Part shown: positions 45,254-54,279 of the stretch, one piece after another | How the letters are laid out: the number at the start of each line of letters is the position of its first letter | Position numbering within the stretch: the first letter of the stretch is position 1 | Assembly (NCBI GenBank): GCA_009692045.1 | Contig: SIAA01000004.1 | Span: 52,302-116,301 of the forward strand | DNA length: 64,000 nt | Source of the DNA: Phycisphaerales bacterium | Lineage (GTDB): Bacteria; Planctomycetota; Phycisphaerae; Phycisphaerales; SM1A02 | Direction of reading: 5' to 3' | Position numbers and translations under genes: made by a program | The notes under the pieces: model-generated | Databases searched by the model: none | The model's input: the letters and a program-made list of their open reading frames with translations, nothing else | Told to the model about the DNA's origin: nothing

Positions 45254-46558
45254 TCATCCACCCTTGGTCGGACTGGGGGAGTCGGCCGCCGCACTTGGGC
45301 TCGGACTCAGGAGTTTCTGCACCTCAGCCCGGAGAGTTTCGTCAGCCTTAGTGTCGAACCCGATGTGAGTCGAGGCGACATTGCCCTGCTGATCGATTAC
45401 GACGGTAGCGGGAATGCCACCGAAACCATACTTGGTGATGACGGATGAGTCACCATCCACCAGCGTCGGAAAGGTGAATGCTTGCTTGGCCCAGAAGTCC
45501 CCTACCAGTTTCAGACGCTCCGCATCTTTGACATTCTCCCACACATTGATGGCGAACACCTTTACTGGCGTGCCGGACTCCGCAGCCCACTTGACGAACT
45601 TCTCGAGCACGGGCAGGCCCTTCTTGCAGGGGCCGCACCATGTGGCCCAGAAGTCAATGACTATTACCGAGCCGCGCAGTTCCGCAGATTTGATGACGGT
45701 TCCATCGAGCGTTGGCAGTTCGAAGTCAGGCGCGGCGGTGCCGACAGCAATCGACTGAGGCGTCCCTGGATCTTGCGGCTGCAGGTCTTCCATCTTGGTG
45801 ACTGCCTTGCGCGTTCCCGCGTCGAATGCAAAGGTGAGCGGATCAGAAGCCAAGACCGGATTCATTTCCACCACAAGTCCGAACTCCAACCCAGGGACTC
45901 CCATGCCCGGAGGTGCCGCCACGATGGAAAGGCTGTCGAACTGACCGGTCTTGCCATCGATCACGATTAGAGCATCGCCATTGTCGCCCGTGAGCAACAA
46001 CTTGGATGGTGCGCCATCGGTTCCGGCGACGAACCCAACAATCTGGGGATTCTCAAGGAACCCCAAACCAAATGAGTTCACATCAGCCGTGCCCGAACGG
46101 AGGGCGAACTGAGGCAGTGGAATCTCCATGCCCATCTCTTCGCGGAGCGTCTTGATGGCACTCTCCTTGACGGCGGTCTCGAAATACTTGTCATCGACTC
46201 CCTCCATGACCAAGTAAATCTTGCCGTTGGCACTCGTGACAGAAAACCCATCGCCATCGAGACTCATGTCATTGCCGGTGCCAAACTTGAAGTTCGCCTT
46301 CATCGTTTGATCGCCCATGGGTGTCTTCATTGTCAGTTGAGTCTCGTCCGTCATTCCCGCAGCTGCTCCGTAAGCCTTGATCGCTGCGCTGAGTACCTCG
46401 GTACCCTTGGCGACGGCAGCCGGGTTCTGGGCATCGGCGGGGAAACTGACTGCATTGCGAGGAGGCGATGGAGGTGCCTGCATCGCATCCGGCGCTTGCG
46501 CCAGAACGGGGAGAGCGATGAAGGCGGCCAGCAGAGCAGATAAAGACATCTTGTTCAT
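45254..46558 (-). CDS. Exported protein with TlpA-like thioredoxin domain
   Basis: 434 residues from ATG preceded by AGGAAA. Signal peptide ends near A-L-A-Q. The N-terminal region (40-270) resembles LolA/DUF2092-like beta folds. The TlpA/redoxin domain at 285-420 has F-W-A-T-W-C-G-P-C-K-K near 306 and the cis-Pro G-G-I-P-A-T. It is probably a periplasmic thiol-disulfide reductant. Situated nine bases before the FAD oxidoreductase gene. Confidence 0.85.
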   Translation of the reverse strand: MNKMSLSALLAAFIALPVLAQAPDAMQAPPSPPRNAVSFPADAQNPAAVAKGTEVLSAAIKAYGAAAGMTDETQLTMKTPMGDQTMKANFKFGTGNDMSLDGDGFSVTSANGKIYLVMEGVDDKYFETAVKESAIKTLREEMGMEIPLPQFALRSGTADVNSFGLGFLENPQIVGFVAGTDGAPSKLLLTGDNGDALIVIDGKTGQFDSLSIVAAPPGMGVPGLEFGLVVEMNPVLASDPLTFAFDAGTRKAVTKMEDLQPQDPGTPQSIAVGTAAPDFELPTLDGTVIKSAELRGSVIVIDFWATWCGPCKKGLPVLEKFVKWAAESGTPVKVFAINVWENVKDAERLKLVGDFWAKQAFTFPTLVDGDSSVITKYGFGGIPATVVIDQQGNVASTHIGFDTKADETLRAEVQKLLSPSPSAAADSPSPTKGG

Positions 46559-46581
46559 GGGTGTTTCCTGAGTGATCTTGA

Positions 46582-47130
46582 TCAAGTGGCCTGACTCGGA
46601 ACAATCCAATCAGCCAGCTTGATTTCTTGTGTCATCGGTTGGGAGAGGGATGATATCCGCTTCCGCAATACCGGGTGAATCAGATCGGGGGCGATCTCGG
46701 TCAAGGGTACGAGCACGAAGCTGCGTAGGTGCATCCGAGGATGCGGCAGACGCAGGCGGGGCAGCCCATGCGCGCGGTCCTCGGGCAGATCGAGAATGAG
46801 CTGGTCCATAAGCAGCAGATCGAGATCGATGCAGCGCGGTGCACACGTCTCACCCGCAGCGCGGTCTCGACCCATGGCAAGCTCGATACTCAGCAGCGAA
46901 CGCAAGAGTTCCGCCGGCGAGTGTCTGACATCAAGCTCTACCACCCCATTCAGATACTTGCCCTGAGGAGGCCCTCCTTCGGCGTCAGTTTCGTAGAGCG
47001 AACTGCATCGGTTCACCGAGACACCAGGCAGTGCAGTAAGGTGACTCAGCGCTAGGGCAATGTGGTGCTGGCGGTCTCCCAAGTTTGAACCCATCGCTAT
47101 ATAGGCGCGACTCGCAGGTGCTGCGCTCAT
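46582..47130 (-). CDS. folK: 6-hydroxymethyl-7,8-dihydropterin pyrophosphokinase
   Basis: 182 residues. A-M-G-S-N-L-G-D-R at the start, Y-E-T-D near 46, and the family signature R-x-C-I-D-L-D-L-L-L near 105 are visible. Pyrophosphate transfer from ATP in folate synthesis. Start overlaps the cinA stop by ATGA. Confidence 0.93.
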   Translation of the reverse strand: MSAAPASRAYIAMGSNLGDRQHHIALALSHLTALPGVSVNRCSSLYETDAEGGPPQGKYLNGVVELDVRHSPAELLRSLLSIELAMGRDRAAGETCAPRCIDLDLLLMDQLILDLPEDRAHGLPRLRLPHPRMHLRSFVLVPLTEIAPDLIHPVLRKRISSLSQPMTQEIKLADWIVPSQAT

Positions 47131-48314
47131 GGAATTCCCACTTCACCCTGCAAAGGAGTAGCGCCGCGCCCGATGAGTTCGAGGCGCAATGACTGCAGCG
47201 CCAGCAGCGCTGACTTTTGCCGCACCAACTCACGGTCACCCCGAATGCGAATGTGCCGGACCCGTTGGCTCGAGCCGTGCACGCCGATGAACACCGTTCC
47301 CACCGGCTTGGTTGCGGTTCCGCCAGCCGGGCCAGCGATACCTGTGATCGACACTCCCCAAGCAGTCCCCAGCCGCTCCGCCACACCGCACGCCATTGCC
47401 GTGGCAACCTGAGCACTGACCGCGCCATGTTGTGCCAGGATTTCCTTAGTGACTCCCAAGCACGACTGCTTTACTTCATTGGAGTAGGCGATGATGCCGC
47501 CTTTGAACCAGGCGCTCGAGCCCGCGACCTCCGTTGCCAGCGCGCCGCAGCTCCCCGCCGTGCACGACTCTGCTGTGGCAAATGATTCGCCCCGAGCCCG
47601 CAGCAGACTTCCCAGCGCCAATGGCAGCGTGACCTCGCCTCTGCCAAAGGCCCATGGCTCCCATGCGGACTCGATCATGGTCAGCAGTGACGGGAGCGCA
47701 GCCAACGCCGACTCACCTCGGGCTCGAACGCGCGCTCTCACTATCGCGCCACTGACAGTTGTTCCCACATGAGGATTGGCCTGCCGCCGCATGAGCGGCT
47801 CGATAAGCCCCGCCGCATGGCTCTCACCGATTCCGCAGGCGTTGATCGAGGCCGTGCCAAGGTCTGTGTTCGAACTCTGCTTCGCGAGCATCTCATCTAT
47901 CACCAGCCCAAACATAGGGCGCATTTCCCGAGGCGGCCCCGGAAGCGACGCGATCTCGCAACCTCCCAGACGCGTCCGCAGCCCCGGCGCGGTGCCGTGA
48001 GTGTTCGCGATCAGTTGTGCCGATCGCGGCGCGAGATCATGGAGTGGTTCACCAGGATTCATCACATCTCCCAGCGCTTCCCGGGTGAGATCGTCTTGGG
48101 TAGGGCCGAGCCCCCCGGTAATGAACAGCAAGTCCACCTGGGCAGCGAGCACCACCGCGCAGTGAGCAATGGCAGCCCGATCATCCCCTACGGTGCGATG
48201 CTCAACCGTGTCTACTCCCCGATCAAGCAGTTCATGCGCGATCCACTGAGAATTAGTGTCTAGGGCCTCTCCCAACACAAGTTCATCACCGACTGAAAGG
48301 ATGGCAGCCCGCAT
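47127..48314 (-). CDS. cinA: CinA-family nicotinamide-nucleotide amidase
   Basis: 395 residues. MoCF/MogA-like domain at 1-170 with F-I-T-G-G-L-G-P-T-Q-D-D. The PncC amidase domain at 240-390 has the nucleophile region S-C-T-A-G and G-G-I-I-A-Y-S-N. It deamidates NMN in pyridine nucleotide salvage. First gene of the operon, divergent from pyrF with 37 bases between starts. Confidence 0.93.
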   Translation of the reverse strand: MRAAILSVGDELVLGEALDTNSQWIAHELLDRGVDTVEHRTVGDDRAAIAHCAVVLAAQVDLLFITGGLGPTQDDLTREALGDVMNPGEPLHDLAPRSAQLIANTHGTAPGLRTRLGGCEIASLPGPPREMRPMFGLVIDEMLAKQSSNTDLGTASINACGIGESHAAGLIEPLMRRQANPHVGTTVSGAIVRARVRARGESALAALPSLLTMIESAWEPWAFGRGEVTLPLALGSLLRARGESFATAESCTAGSCGALATEVAGSSAWFKGGIIAYSNEVKQSCLGVTKEILAQHGAVSAQVATAMACGVAERLGTAWGVSITGIAGPAGGTATKPVGTVFIGVHGSSQRVRHIRIRGDRELVRQKSALLALQSLRLELIGRGATPLQGEVGIP

Positions 48315-48351
48315 GAGCCGAGGTTACCTCGCCTCGCGCTAGAATCGCGCT

Positions 48352-49206
48352 GTGCCACCCACAATGCACTGTGCTGACCGGCTCGCCCAAGCAGTTCATG
48401 AAACAGGCGGACCCGTTTGCGTCGGGCTTGATCCGGTGCTCGAAAAGCTGCCGGGGGCACTCTCAGATTTGCAACCAGCGGCGGCCTTCGCTCAGTTTTC
48501 CATAGGAGTTGTCGATGCCGTTAGGGGAATCGCCGCTGCGGTGAAGTTTCAGTCCGCGTGCTACGAGAGACTGGGTCCTGCTGGTATGAGCGCCCTCGCC
48601 GAGGCGACGGCTCATGCTGCCAGCGCAGGAATGGTGGTGATCCTCGACGGCAAGCGGGGCGATATCGGCATCTCCGCCCAGCACTATGCCTCGGCATCCC
48701 GCAGCAAGTTTCACGCCCAGTGGTCCACGGTGAACCCGTACATGGGCGAGGATTCCATCGCACCATTCCTCCAAGACAACTGCGGGGCCTTCGCTCTGGT
48801 ACGGACCTCTAATCCAAGTGGTGATGCCCTGCAGTGCCTGCGACTCGCCGATGGCACCACCCTCTGTCATGCCGTTGCCGCCATGATCGACCGCATCGGT
48901 TCGCATGACATCGGCAGCTCGGGGTACTCATCCCTCGGCGCCGTGGTTGGAGCCACCAAGAGCACGGAAATCGCGGCGCTGCGAGCCCTGATGCCTCGTC
49001 AGTGGTTTCTTGTCCCTGGCTATGGAGCGCAGGGAGGGGGCGCCGATGATGTACTCCAGTGCTTCGACGCCAAGGGATTGGGGGCGATCATCACCGCGAG
49101 TCGATCGGTGATTTATCCGCAGCCGCAGTCGGTGGACTGGAAGAGTTCCATCGCGCGAGCCGCGGCAGCGATGCGTGAGGAACTGAGAAGGGCGATGGCA
49201 CAATGA
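48352..49206 (+). CDS. pyrF: Orotidine 5'-phosphate decarboxylase, type 2
   Basis: 284 residues from GTG; ATG at 48364 would remove four residues. F-Q-S-A-C-Y-E near 65 and the catalytic I-L-D-G-K-R-G-D-I near 98 identify the long, type 2 form. It makes UMP. Its stop overlaps the following start by ATGA. Confidence 0.93.
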   Translation: MPPTMHCADRLAQAVHETGGPVCVGLDPVLEKLPGALSDLQPAAAFAQFSIGVVDAVRGIAAAVKFQSACYERLGPAGMSALAEATAHAASAGMVVILDGKRGDIGISAQHYASASRSKFHAQWSTVNPYMGEDSIAPFLQDNCGAFALVRTSNPSGDALQCLRLADGTTLCHAVAAMIDRIGSHDIGSSGYSSLGAVVGATKSTEIAALRALMPRQWFLVPGYGAQGGGADDVLQCFDAKGLGAIITASRSVIYPQPQSVDWKSSIARAAAAMREELRRAMAQ

Positions 49207-50828
49207 AACGCGGTGTAGTGCTTTTGGTACTGGCCATGGGTCTCTTGGTGGGCTTGCCACTGCTACTGCAGCCGCGTCACCACGAAGACAAGAGTGGCAG
49301 CCGCGTCGTGATCATCACCCCGCACAACGAGCAGATCCGCTTCGAGTTCTCTGCGGGCTTTGGGGTTTGGCACAAGCGGCACTTCGGTCAATCCGCTCAA
49401 GTGGAATGGAGTACCCCAGGAGGTACCAGTGAGATCAGACGGCTGCTTCTCTCCCAGTACACCGCCGATCTAGAGGACAACCCCACGGATGTCGGCGGCA
49501 CCGCTGACCTGATTTTCGGAGGCGGTAGTTTTGAGTTTGCCCAACTATGCCGCCCCATCTCTGTCGAGGTCGATGGTGAGACTCGCCGCACCACCATCCT
49601 TGAGTCGGCGGGGTTTTCCGCTGAGGAACTCACCAGCATTTATGGCCCCAACGAACTCGGAGGCAAGCCGATCTATGACCCAGAAGGCCGCTGGTTTGGA
49701 GTAGCGCTCTCGTCCTTCGGAATCGTCTCCAATACTGCACTCTGTGCTCAACTTGGAGTCGCGGTTCCAACTACATGGCAGGACCTGACAGACCCTCGCC
49801 TGTTCAATGCTGTATCAATGGCCAATCCAGCGCAGAGCGGCTCGGTAGCCACCGCGTTCGAGACCATCCTTCTCCGCCTCGGGTGGCAGAGAGGCTGGCA
49901 GGTGCTCAGACGCGCTGCGGCGAACTCCCGCAGCATCACTGGTAGCAGTGCCAAGCCCCCGATCGATGTAGCAGAGGGTGAGTCTGCCTGTGGCGTTGCC
50001 ATTGATTTCTACGGGAGAGCTGAAGCGCAGTCCATGCGTGAGGCGTCGATCAGCGCCGGCGAGCCATCGCTCGACCGCGTTGTCTTTCACGAAGCACGAG
50101 GCGAGAGCATGGTTGATGCTGATCCCATCGCGCTGCTGCGAGGAGCACCTCACCGAGAGATCGCACTTCGATTCATCCGCTACTGCCTCTCTCCGGAGGG
50201 TCAGGCTCTTTGGCAACTCGAACCAGGAGAAGGCGATGCCTGCGGGTTGCCGCGCCCGCGCGCCTTTGCCCTGCGGCGCATGCCTGCTCTGAGGTCGATG
50301 TACGCCTGCTGCGATGACTGTTTCATCGACAAGCAGAACCCTTTCGAGACCGCAACACCTCTCGCAGACAACCCTAACTTTCGCCCTTTCGTCACTCCGG
50401 TATTCGCGGCGCTGGCGGTGGACAACGAGGAACTTCTCTCACGAGCCTGGCAAAAAATATTCAGCCATCCGGCATACCCCCGCGACTCGTCACTGGTATC
50501 TGCAGAAGATGTCACCGACCCCCAGCTGCGACGCTGGATCACCCTGTTTGACTCAATGCCGACCGTCGCGGGCCCCGATGCCTCCCGGCACTCTTTGGCT
50601 GATCCCAACAATCTCTCAGTTCTTCGGGCCGGATGGATCAGAGGTGGGTGGAAGGACGCGGGCCTGTGGAATGCGCAGTCAGATCCCAGCACCGAGTTGC
50701 GCAGAGACCTCGCCCATTTCTTCGAGAAGCAGCTCGAGGCCATCATCCATGACACTCCCGAAGCCTCTGGCGCAGACTCATCACCGGAGGTGAAACCACT
50801 CCTAGGCATGCAGCAGGGCGCACCGTGA
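49203..50828 (+). CDS. Extracellular solute-binding protein (ABC type, iron/ferric-like)
   Basis: 541 residues. A signal/anchor helix at 5-23 precedes a periplasmic-binding fold of the type seen in iron(III) or polyamine binding proteins (I-I-T-P-H-N-E-Q-I-R; G-G-T-S-E-I). The family average is near 350, so about 150 residues at the C-terminus (from roughly 390) are extra. No permease or ATPase gene lies within the window. Confidence 0.8.
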   Translation: MKRGVVLLVLAMGLLVGLPLLLQPRHHEDKSGSRVVIITPHNEQIRFEFSAGFGVWHKRHFGQSAQVEWSTPGGTSEIRRLLLSQYTADLEDNPTDVGGTADLIFGGGSFEFAQLCRPISVEVDGETRRTTILESAGFSAEELTSIYGPNELGGKPIYDPEGRWFGVALSSFGIVSNTALCAQLGVAVPTTWQDLTDPRLFNAVSMANPAQSGSVATAFETILLRLGWQRGWQVLRRAAANSRSITGSSAKPPIDVAEGESACGVAIDFYGRAEAQSMREASISAGEPSLDRVVFHEARGESMVDADPIALLRGAPHREIALRFIRYCLSPEGQALWQLEPGEGDACGLPRPRAFALRRMPALRSMYACCDDCFIDKQNPFETATPLADNPNFRPFVTPVFAALAVDNEELLSRAWQKIFSHPAYPRDSSLVSAEDVTDPQLRRWITLFDSMPTVAGPDASRHSLADPNNLSVLRAGWIRGGWKDAGLWNAQSDPSTELRRDLAHFFEKQLEAIIHDTPEASGADSSPEVKPLLGMQQGAP

Positions 50829-51190
50829 GCGATTCGCCCCGGCCGCTGCGCCTCGATCTCAAGCGCACGGAGGGGCTGCTGATCGAATGGCAGGATGGAA
50901 CGAGGTCCTTTATCCCCCTGCTAGTGCTTCGGCGCATGAGCCCCTCCGCCGACTCGATCGCCATTCGCGAGAGCCTCGCCTCCAATCCGCTGACCGTGCT
51001 GAAGTCGGCGCCGCCATCGGGACCACTCGAGGCGCTGGGAGCGGAACTAGTCGGCACATACGCACTCAGAGTCCGGTTCAGCGACGGGCATGACACCGGC
51101 CTGTACTCCTGGCAGTATCTTCGCGAACTGGGTAGCGACCACCCGGTCCCTGAAAAAACTGTTGCATCTCCGTCCGAGAATCCGACATAA
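50825..51190 (+). CDS. DUF971 protein
   Basis: 121 residues from GTG in a GTGA overlap. The short DUF971 fold, also found at the N-terminus of gamma-butyrobetaine hydroxylases, is marked by L-L-I-E-W-Q-D-G near 20 and V-R-F-S-D-G-H-D-T-G-L-Y-S-W near 85. The exact function is not established; some relatives are tied to iron-sulfur cluster carriers. Confidence 0.85.
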   Translation: MSDSPRPLRLDLKRTEGLLIEWQDGTRSFIPLLVLRRMSPSADSIAIRESLASNPLTVLKSAPPSGPLEALGAELVGTYALRVRFSDGHDTGLYSWQYLRELGSDHPVPEKTVASPSENPT

Positions 51191-51259
51191 ATAGTCATGC
51201 GGAAGGATGAGGGTGCTGTTCGAGCCTTTCGCTCCAACTGTGCATCTTTCTCCCCTCCG

Positions 51260-51297
51260 CCCCGCCGACCTGATCCTTTGGGTTGGCGGGGTTTTTT
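51260..51297 (+). terminator. Intrinsic terminator after the DUF971 gene
   Basis: Stem CCCCGCCGACC/GGTTGGCGGGG (one G-T pair), ten-base loop, then six T. It separates the pyrF operon from the small lipoprotein gene. Confidence 0.9.
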
Positions 51298-51366
51298 GCT
51301 CCCCGACTTGACGCGAGCCCCTTAGCGTCGTTCAATGTCCTGTCCGCCCCACCAAGGAAGAACACG

Positions 51367-51573
51367 ATGCGCACCATTTACACCCTACTTGCCCTCGGAA
51401 CAATCTGCTTCTGCCTCACTGCGTGCGATGACAGCAAATCCGTATCCAAGGTCACTCCGCGGAAGGTTGATCCCAACGCCGCGAAGGTGCAGGGACCTGA
51501 TGCCGCAGCGGACAGCCGCCACAAACTCGGCTCCTCAGCTGTTGCGCCGCCTGATGCGAGCAAGCCCAAGTAA
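51367..51573 (+). CDS. Small lipoprotein
   Basis: 68 residues, with AAGGAAG before the ATG. Signal peptide with lipobox C-L-T-A-C, Cys20. The mature part is polar, with K-V-T-P-R-K-V-D-P-N and D-A-A-A-D. No domain. Monocistronic after a terminator. Confidence 0.75.
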   Translation: MRTIYTLLALGTICFCLTACDDSKSVSKVTPRKVDPNAAKVQGPDAAADSRHKLGSSAVAPPDASKPK

Positions 51574-51584
51574 TCGGGGCGTCG

Positions 51585-52766
51585 TTACTTCTGCATCAAA
51601 CGAAAGAGGATGTCTAAACCCTCTTCGAGTTTGGCATCTGGTGCAGCAAAGCTAAGCCGAAAGTGCGTGTCGCGAGAGCTGAATACGCTGCCGGGGATTA
51701 CGAGCACGCGTTCGGCAATGGCGCGCTCCACGAACTGTGTTGCTGTTTGACCAAGATGTGTCGGCACTTCAACGAAGGCATAAAACGCCCCTTGAGGCTC
51801 GACACATTTCGTGACCTTTGACATTCGATCCATCACCATGCGGCGGCGGCCTTCGAACTTCGTTACCAAGCTGGAGAGGTCCAGATCAAAGACTCCTGCT
51901 ACTGCAGACTGCAGCGGAGTTGGGGCACAAACGAAACTGTATTGCTGAAACTTGGCCATTTGCTCAATCAGTTGCCGCGGCCCCGCGGCGAATCCCAGGC
52001 GCCACCCCGTGCAGCCATAGTTCTTGCCAAACCCGCGCACTAGCAGCAGGTCACGATGAGTTCGGGCCGGACTGGGAGCGCGCCCATCTTCGCGCGACCC
52101 CGCGTAAACAAACCCGTTGTAGATCTCATCAGAGAGAAGCAGGACTCCGCGAGAGGCACAGAGTTCGGCCAGCTCGGATAGCTCACTCTGTGTCATGACC
52201 GTTCCGCATGGATTGCTGGGACTGCAGGCAATCACCATCTTGGTGCGCGGTCTCAGGAGTGGCTCGACTCTCGCTGCCGTCAGGCGAAAATCCGGATAGG
52301 TGTCGCAAGCGACCACGGTTCCACCGCACATCTGCACCAGCGGCGGATAGGCCACGAACCACGGATCAGGCACAATCACCTCATCACCCGCACCGACAAC
52401 TGACATCGCCGCCAGCAGCAGCGCGCCACTTGTGCCACTGGTGACAATGACACCCATATCACTGCCAACCTCCCAACCAACATCACTCCGCAGATGGCGC
52501 TCGATTGCCGTTCGCAGTTCATGCACCCCTTGCGTAACCGAGTATCCATTGCGATCGCTGAGAATCGCCTCTACGGCCGCACGCTTCAACTCATCCGGTA
52601 CCGGGAAGTCGGGCTGCCCGATCGACAGATTGATCGGGTTGTGCATCTTCGCAGCCAGATCGAACACCCGCCGAATGCCCGAGGCATCGATGGAGCGTGC
52701 GCGATCGCACACCAATGAGTTGATGTCCAGGGTAGAAGCGCGATGCGGCAAAGCGCCGTCAATCAC
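51585..52766 (-). CDS. Class I/II aminotransferase (aspartate/aromatic type)
   Basis: 393 residues from GTG three bases after the upstream stop; an internal start nearer the conserved S-I-G-Q-P-D-F is possible. P-S-N-P-C-G-T contacts, S-D-E-I-Y-N-G-F for the cofactor and the PLP lysine in G-F-G-K-N-Y-G-C-T-G-W-R-L-G are present. The substrate is not decided. Confidence 0.9.
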   Translation of the reverse strand: MIDGALPHRASTLDINSLVCDRARSIDASGIRRVFDLAAKMHNPINLSIGQPDFPVPDELKRAAVEAILSDRNGYSVTQGVHELRTAIERHLRSDVGWEVGSDMGVIVTSGTSGALLLAAMSVVGAGDEVIVPDPWFVAYPPLVQMCGGTVVACDTYPDFRLTAARVEPLLRPRTKMVIACSPSNPCGTVMTQSELSELAELCASRGVLLLSDEIYNGFVYAGSREDGRAPSPARTHRDLLLVRGFGKNYGCTGWRLGFAAGPRQLIEQMAKFQQYSFVCAPTPLQSAVAGVFDLDLSSLVTKFEGRRRMVMDRMSKVTKCVEPQGAFYAFVEVPTHLGQTATQFVERAIAERVLVIPGSVFSSRDTHFRLSFAAPDAKLEEGLDILFRLMQK

Positions 52767-52769
52767 GAG

Positions 52770-53093
52770 TTACTTCTTCTTGGCTGCAGGCGCCGCTGCG
52801 GCTGTCTTGCCCGCGCCTGCGGCCGGCTTGGCTCCCGCCGCGGCCGGCTTGGCTCCCGCTGCGGCCGGAGCAACTGCTGCTGCACCCTCGGCACCCTCGA
52901 CGCCAGCCTTCTTCGGCTTCTTGCCGGCCTTGGCCTTGATGCTGCGAACCTTGATGATGCCCAGCGCAGATTGACTGGTGGCATCCCACCGTTCCTCGGC
53001 GGTCAGGCGCGTGATGCGCTCAGCTCGCGTCAACACATTGCGATGCTGATTGAGGGCGCCGGACTTGGTCTTAAGGCTGCGGTGAATACTCAT
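52770..53093 (-). CDS. Planctomycete/Verrucomicrobia/Chlamydia small basic protein with Ala-Pro-Lys tail
   Basis: 107 residues. The first 55 match a small basic protein family known from these phyla: M-S-I-H-R-S-L-K, then H-R-N-V-L-T-R-A-E-R-I and G-I-I-K-V-R. The tail (60-107) is low-complexity, with G-A-K-P-A-A units and a closing A-A-K-K-K. The role is unknown; a nucleic-acid or ribosome link is only suggested by charge. Confidence 0.85.
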   Translation of the reverse strand: MSIHRSLKTKSGALNQHRNVLTRAERITRLTAEERWDATSQSALGIIKVRSIKAKAGKKPKKAGVEGAEGAAAVAPAAAGAKPAAAGAKPAAGAGKTAAAAPAAKKK

Positions 53094-53121
53094 GTCGTTC
53101 GGTCGTTTCTAAAAGCGGGAC

Positions 53122-53868
53122 TCAGTGGGTGTCCCAAAATGCGTCGTGGAAATCGCTGTTGCCGCGGTTGATGCTCTTCCACTTCGAGCCGACCGCTTTC
53201 ACCTGATCCACGATTCGCCGTCCATCGTCACCGCGACGAAGCGCGGCATCCGGCAGACCAGGCAAAGCGAGCACCTGATGAAACCGACCATTATTACTGG
53301 GAACGGCCATGGCATCAACCCCATTGGCGGCTAGAAACGCCACCATCTTGCTCGATTCAGCCGGGGAAACGGTAGCGAGGACCAGATATGTCCAACCCTT
53401 TACCGGCTCGTTCGCCGCTGGAGCAGGCTCGGCCTTGCCCGCCACGGGCGTCGGTGCTGGCCGGGAGCCGTCCGTCACTTGAGTCAGTGTCATGGACGCC
53501 GCGACTAGTGGGTCACGAACCGTAACTGCGGGCGGTTGAGACGCCATCTCAGCGGGGATGGCCCGATCAGACACAAAACGAATCACCACCGCAATGAAAA
53601 TCGCTAGGCACGCTGCGCCGAGCACGGCATACCTCATGGGGATCTGCGCGACCAGTCTTTGAAACGAGCTGGGGTAGACCCCCGCGCGCAGCGGTGCGCC
53701 AGCGCTACCTTCATCAGCATTGCTGCCGATTCTTACTTGACGAAGTGGTGATCGCCGCGCCGCTGTGTCTGCACTCATTGCCGGCGAAGAACTGGCGCGT
53801 ACCTCAGGCTTGCGCTGTCCATCCTTGAGCAGTTCGTACAGAGCGGGTCCGTTCGCTCTCAGTGCCAT
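53122..53868 (-). CDS. Single-pass membrane protein with SPOR-like end
   Basis: 248 residues. A cytoplasmic segment starts M-A-L-R-A-N-G-P-A-L-Y-E-L-L. One helix lies at about 80-103, followed by a Pro/Ala-rich linker and a C-terminal 80-residue domain with T-Y-L-V-L-A-T-V and F-L-A-A-N-G-V-D-A, similar in pattern to SPOR-type folds. SPOR assignment is uncertain. Confidence 0.7.
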   Translation of the reverse strand: MALRANGPALYELLKDGQRKPEVRASSSPAMSADTAARRSPLRQVRIGSNADEGSAGAPLRAGVYPSSFQRLVAQIPMRYAVLGAACLAIFIAVVIRFVSDRAIPAEMASQPPAVTVRDPLVAASMTLTQVTDGSRPAPTPVAGKAEPAPAANEPVKGWTYLVLATVSPAESSKMVAFLAANGVDAMAVPSNNGRFHQVLALPGLPDAALRRGDDGRRIVDQVKAVGSKWKSINRGNSDFHDAFWDTH

Positions 53869-53877
53869 GTCGGGATG

Positions 53878-54279
53878 CTAACACCCTGGCGGCGAGCGCA
53901 GTGCAATCACCACGGCAACAGCGAACTGTTTTGTGTGGGAAAGAGACACCGACCACGAGTGCAACCCCAGTTCCGAAGCCACCTCAGCAAACCTTCCGTG
54001 CAGTCGCAACTGAGGTGCTCCCACCCCCGCGGAGAAGACCTCGACATCGGTAAATGAGACGCCGTTGGTCCAGCCGGTCCCTAAAGCCTTCATCGCCGCC
54101 TCCTTGGCGGCAAACCTGGAGGCGTAGCGCTGCATGCGCAATGCCCCCGAACCGTCGCAGTAGGCAACTTCCTCCTCTCGGAAGCAGCGAGCCGCAAACT
54201 CAGCGGGGTTCTCCTGCATCAGCCGCTCTATCCGATCAACCTCTACCAAGTCGACTCCCTGGGAAATGGAGGAGTTCAC
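53878..54279 (-). CDS. acpS: Holo-[acyl-carrier-protein] synthase
   Basis: 133 residues. G-V-D-L-V-E-V-D-R-I at the start and R-F-A-A-K-E-A-A-M-K-A-L-G-T-G, with the magnesium-binding Asp and Glu, mark AcpS. It transfers phosphopantetheine to ACP. ATGA overlap with the upstream TIM-barrel gene. Confidence 0.95.
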   Translation of the reverse strand: MNSSISQGVDLVEVDRIERLMQENPAEFAARCFREEEVAYCDGSGALRMQRYASRFAAKEAAMKALGTGWTNGVSFTDVEVFSAGVGAPQLRLHGRFAEVASELGLHSWSVSLSHTKQFAVAVVIALRSPPGC

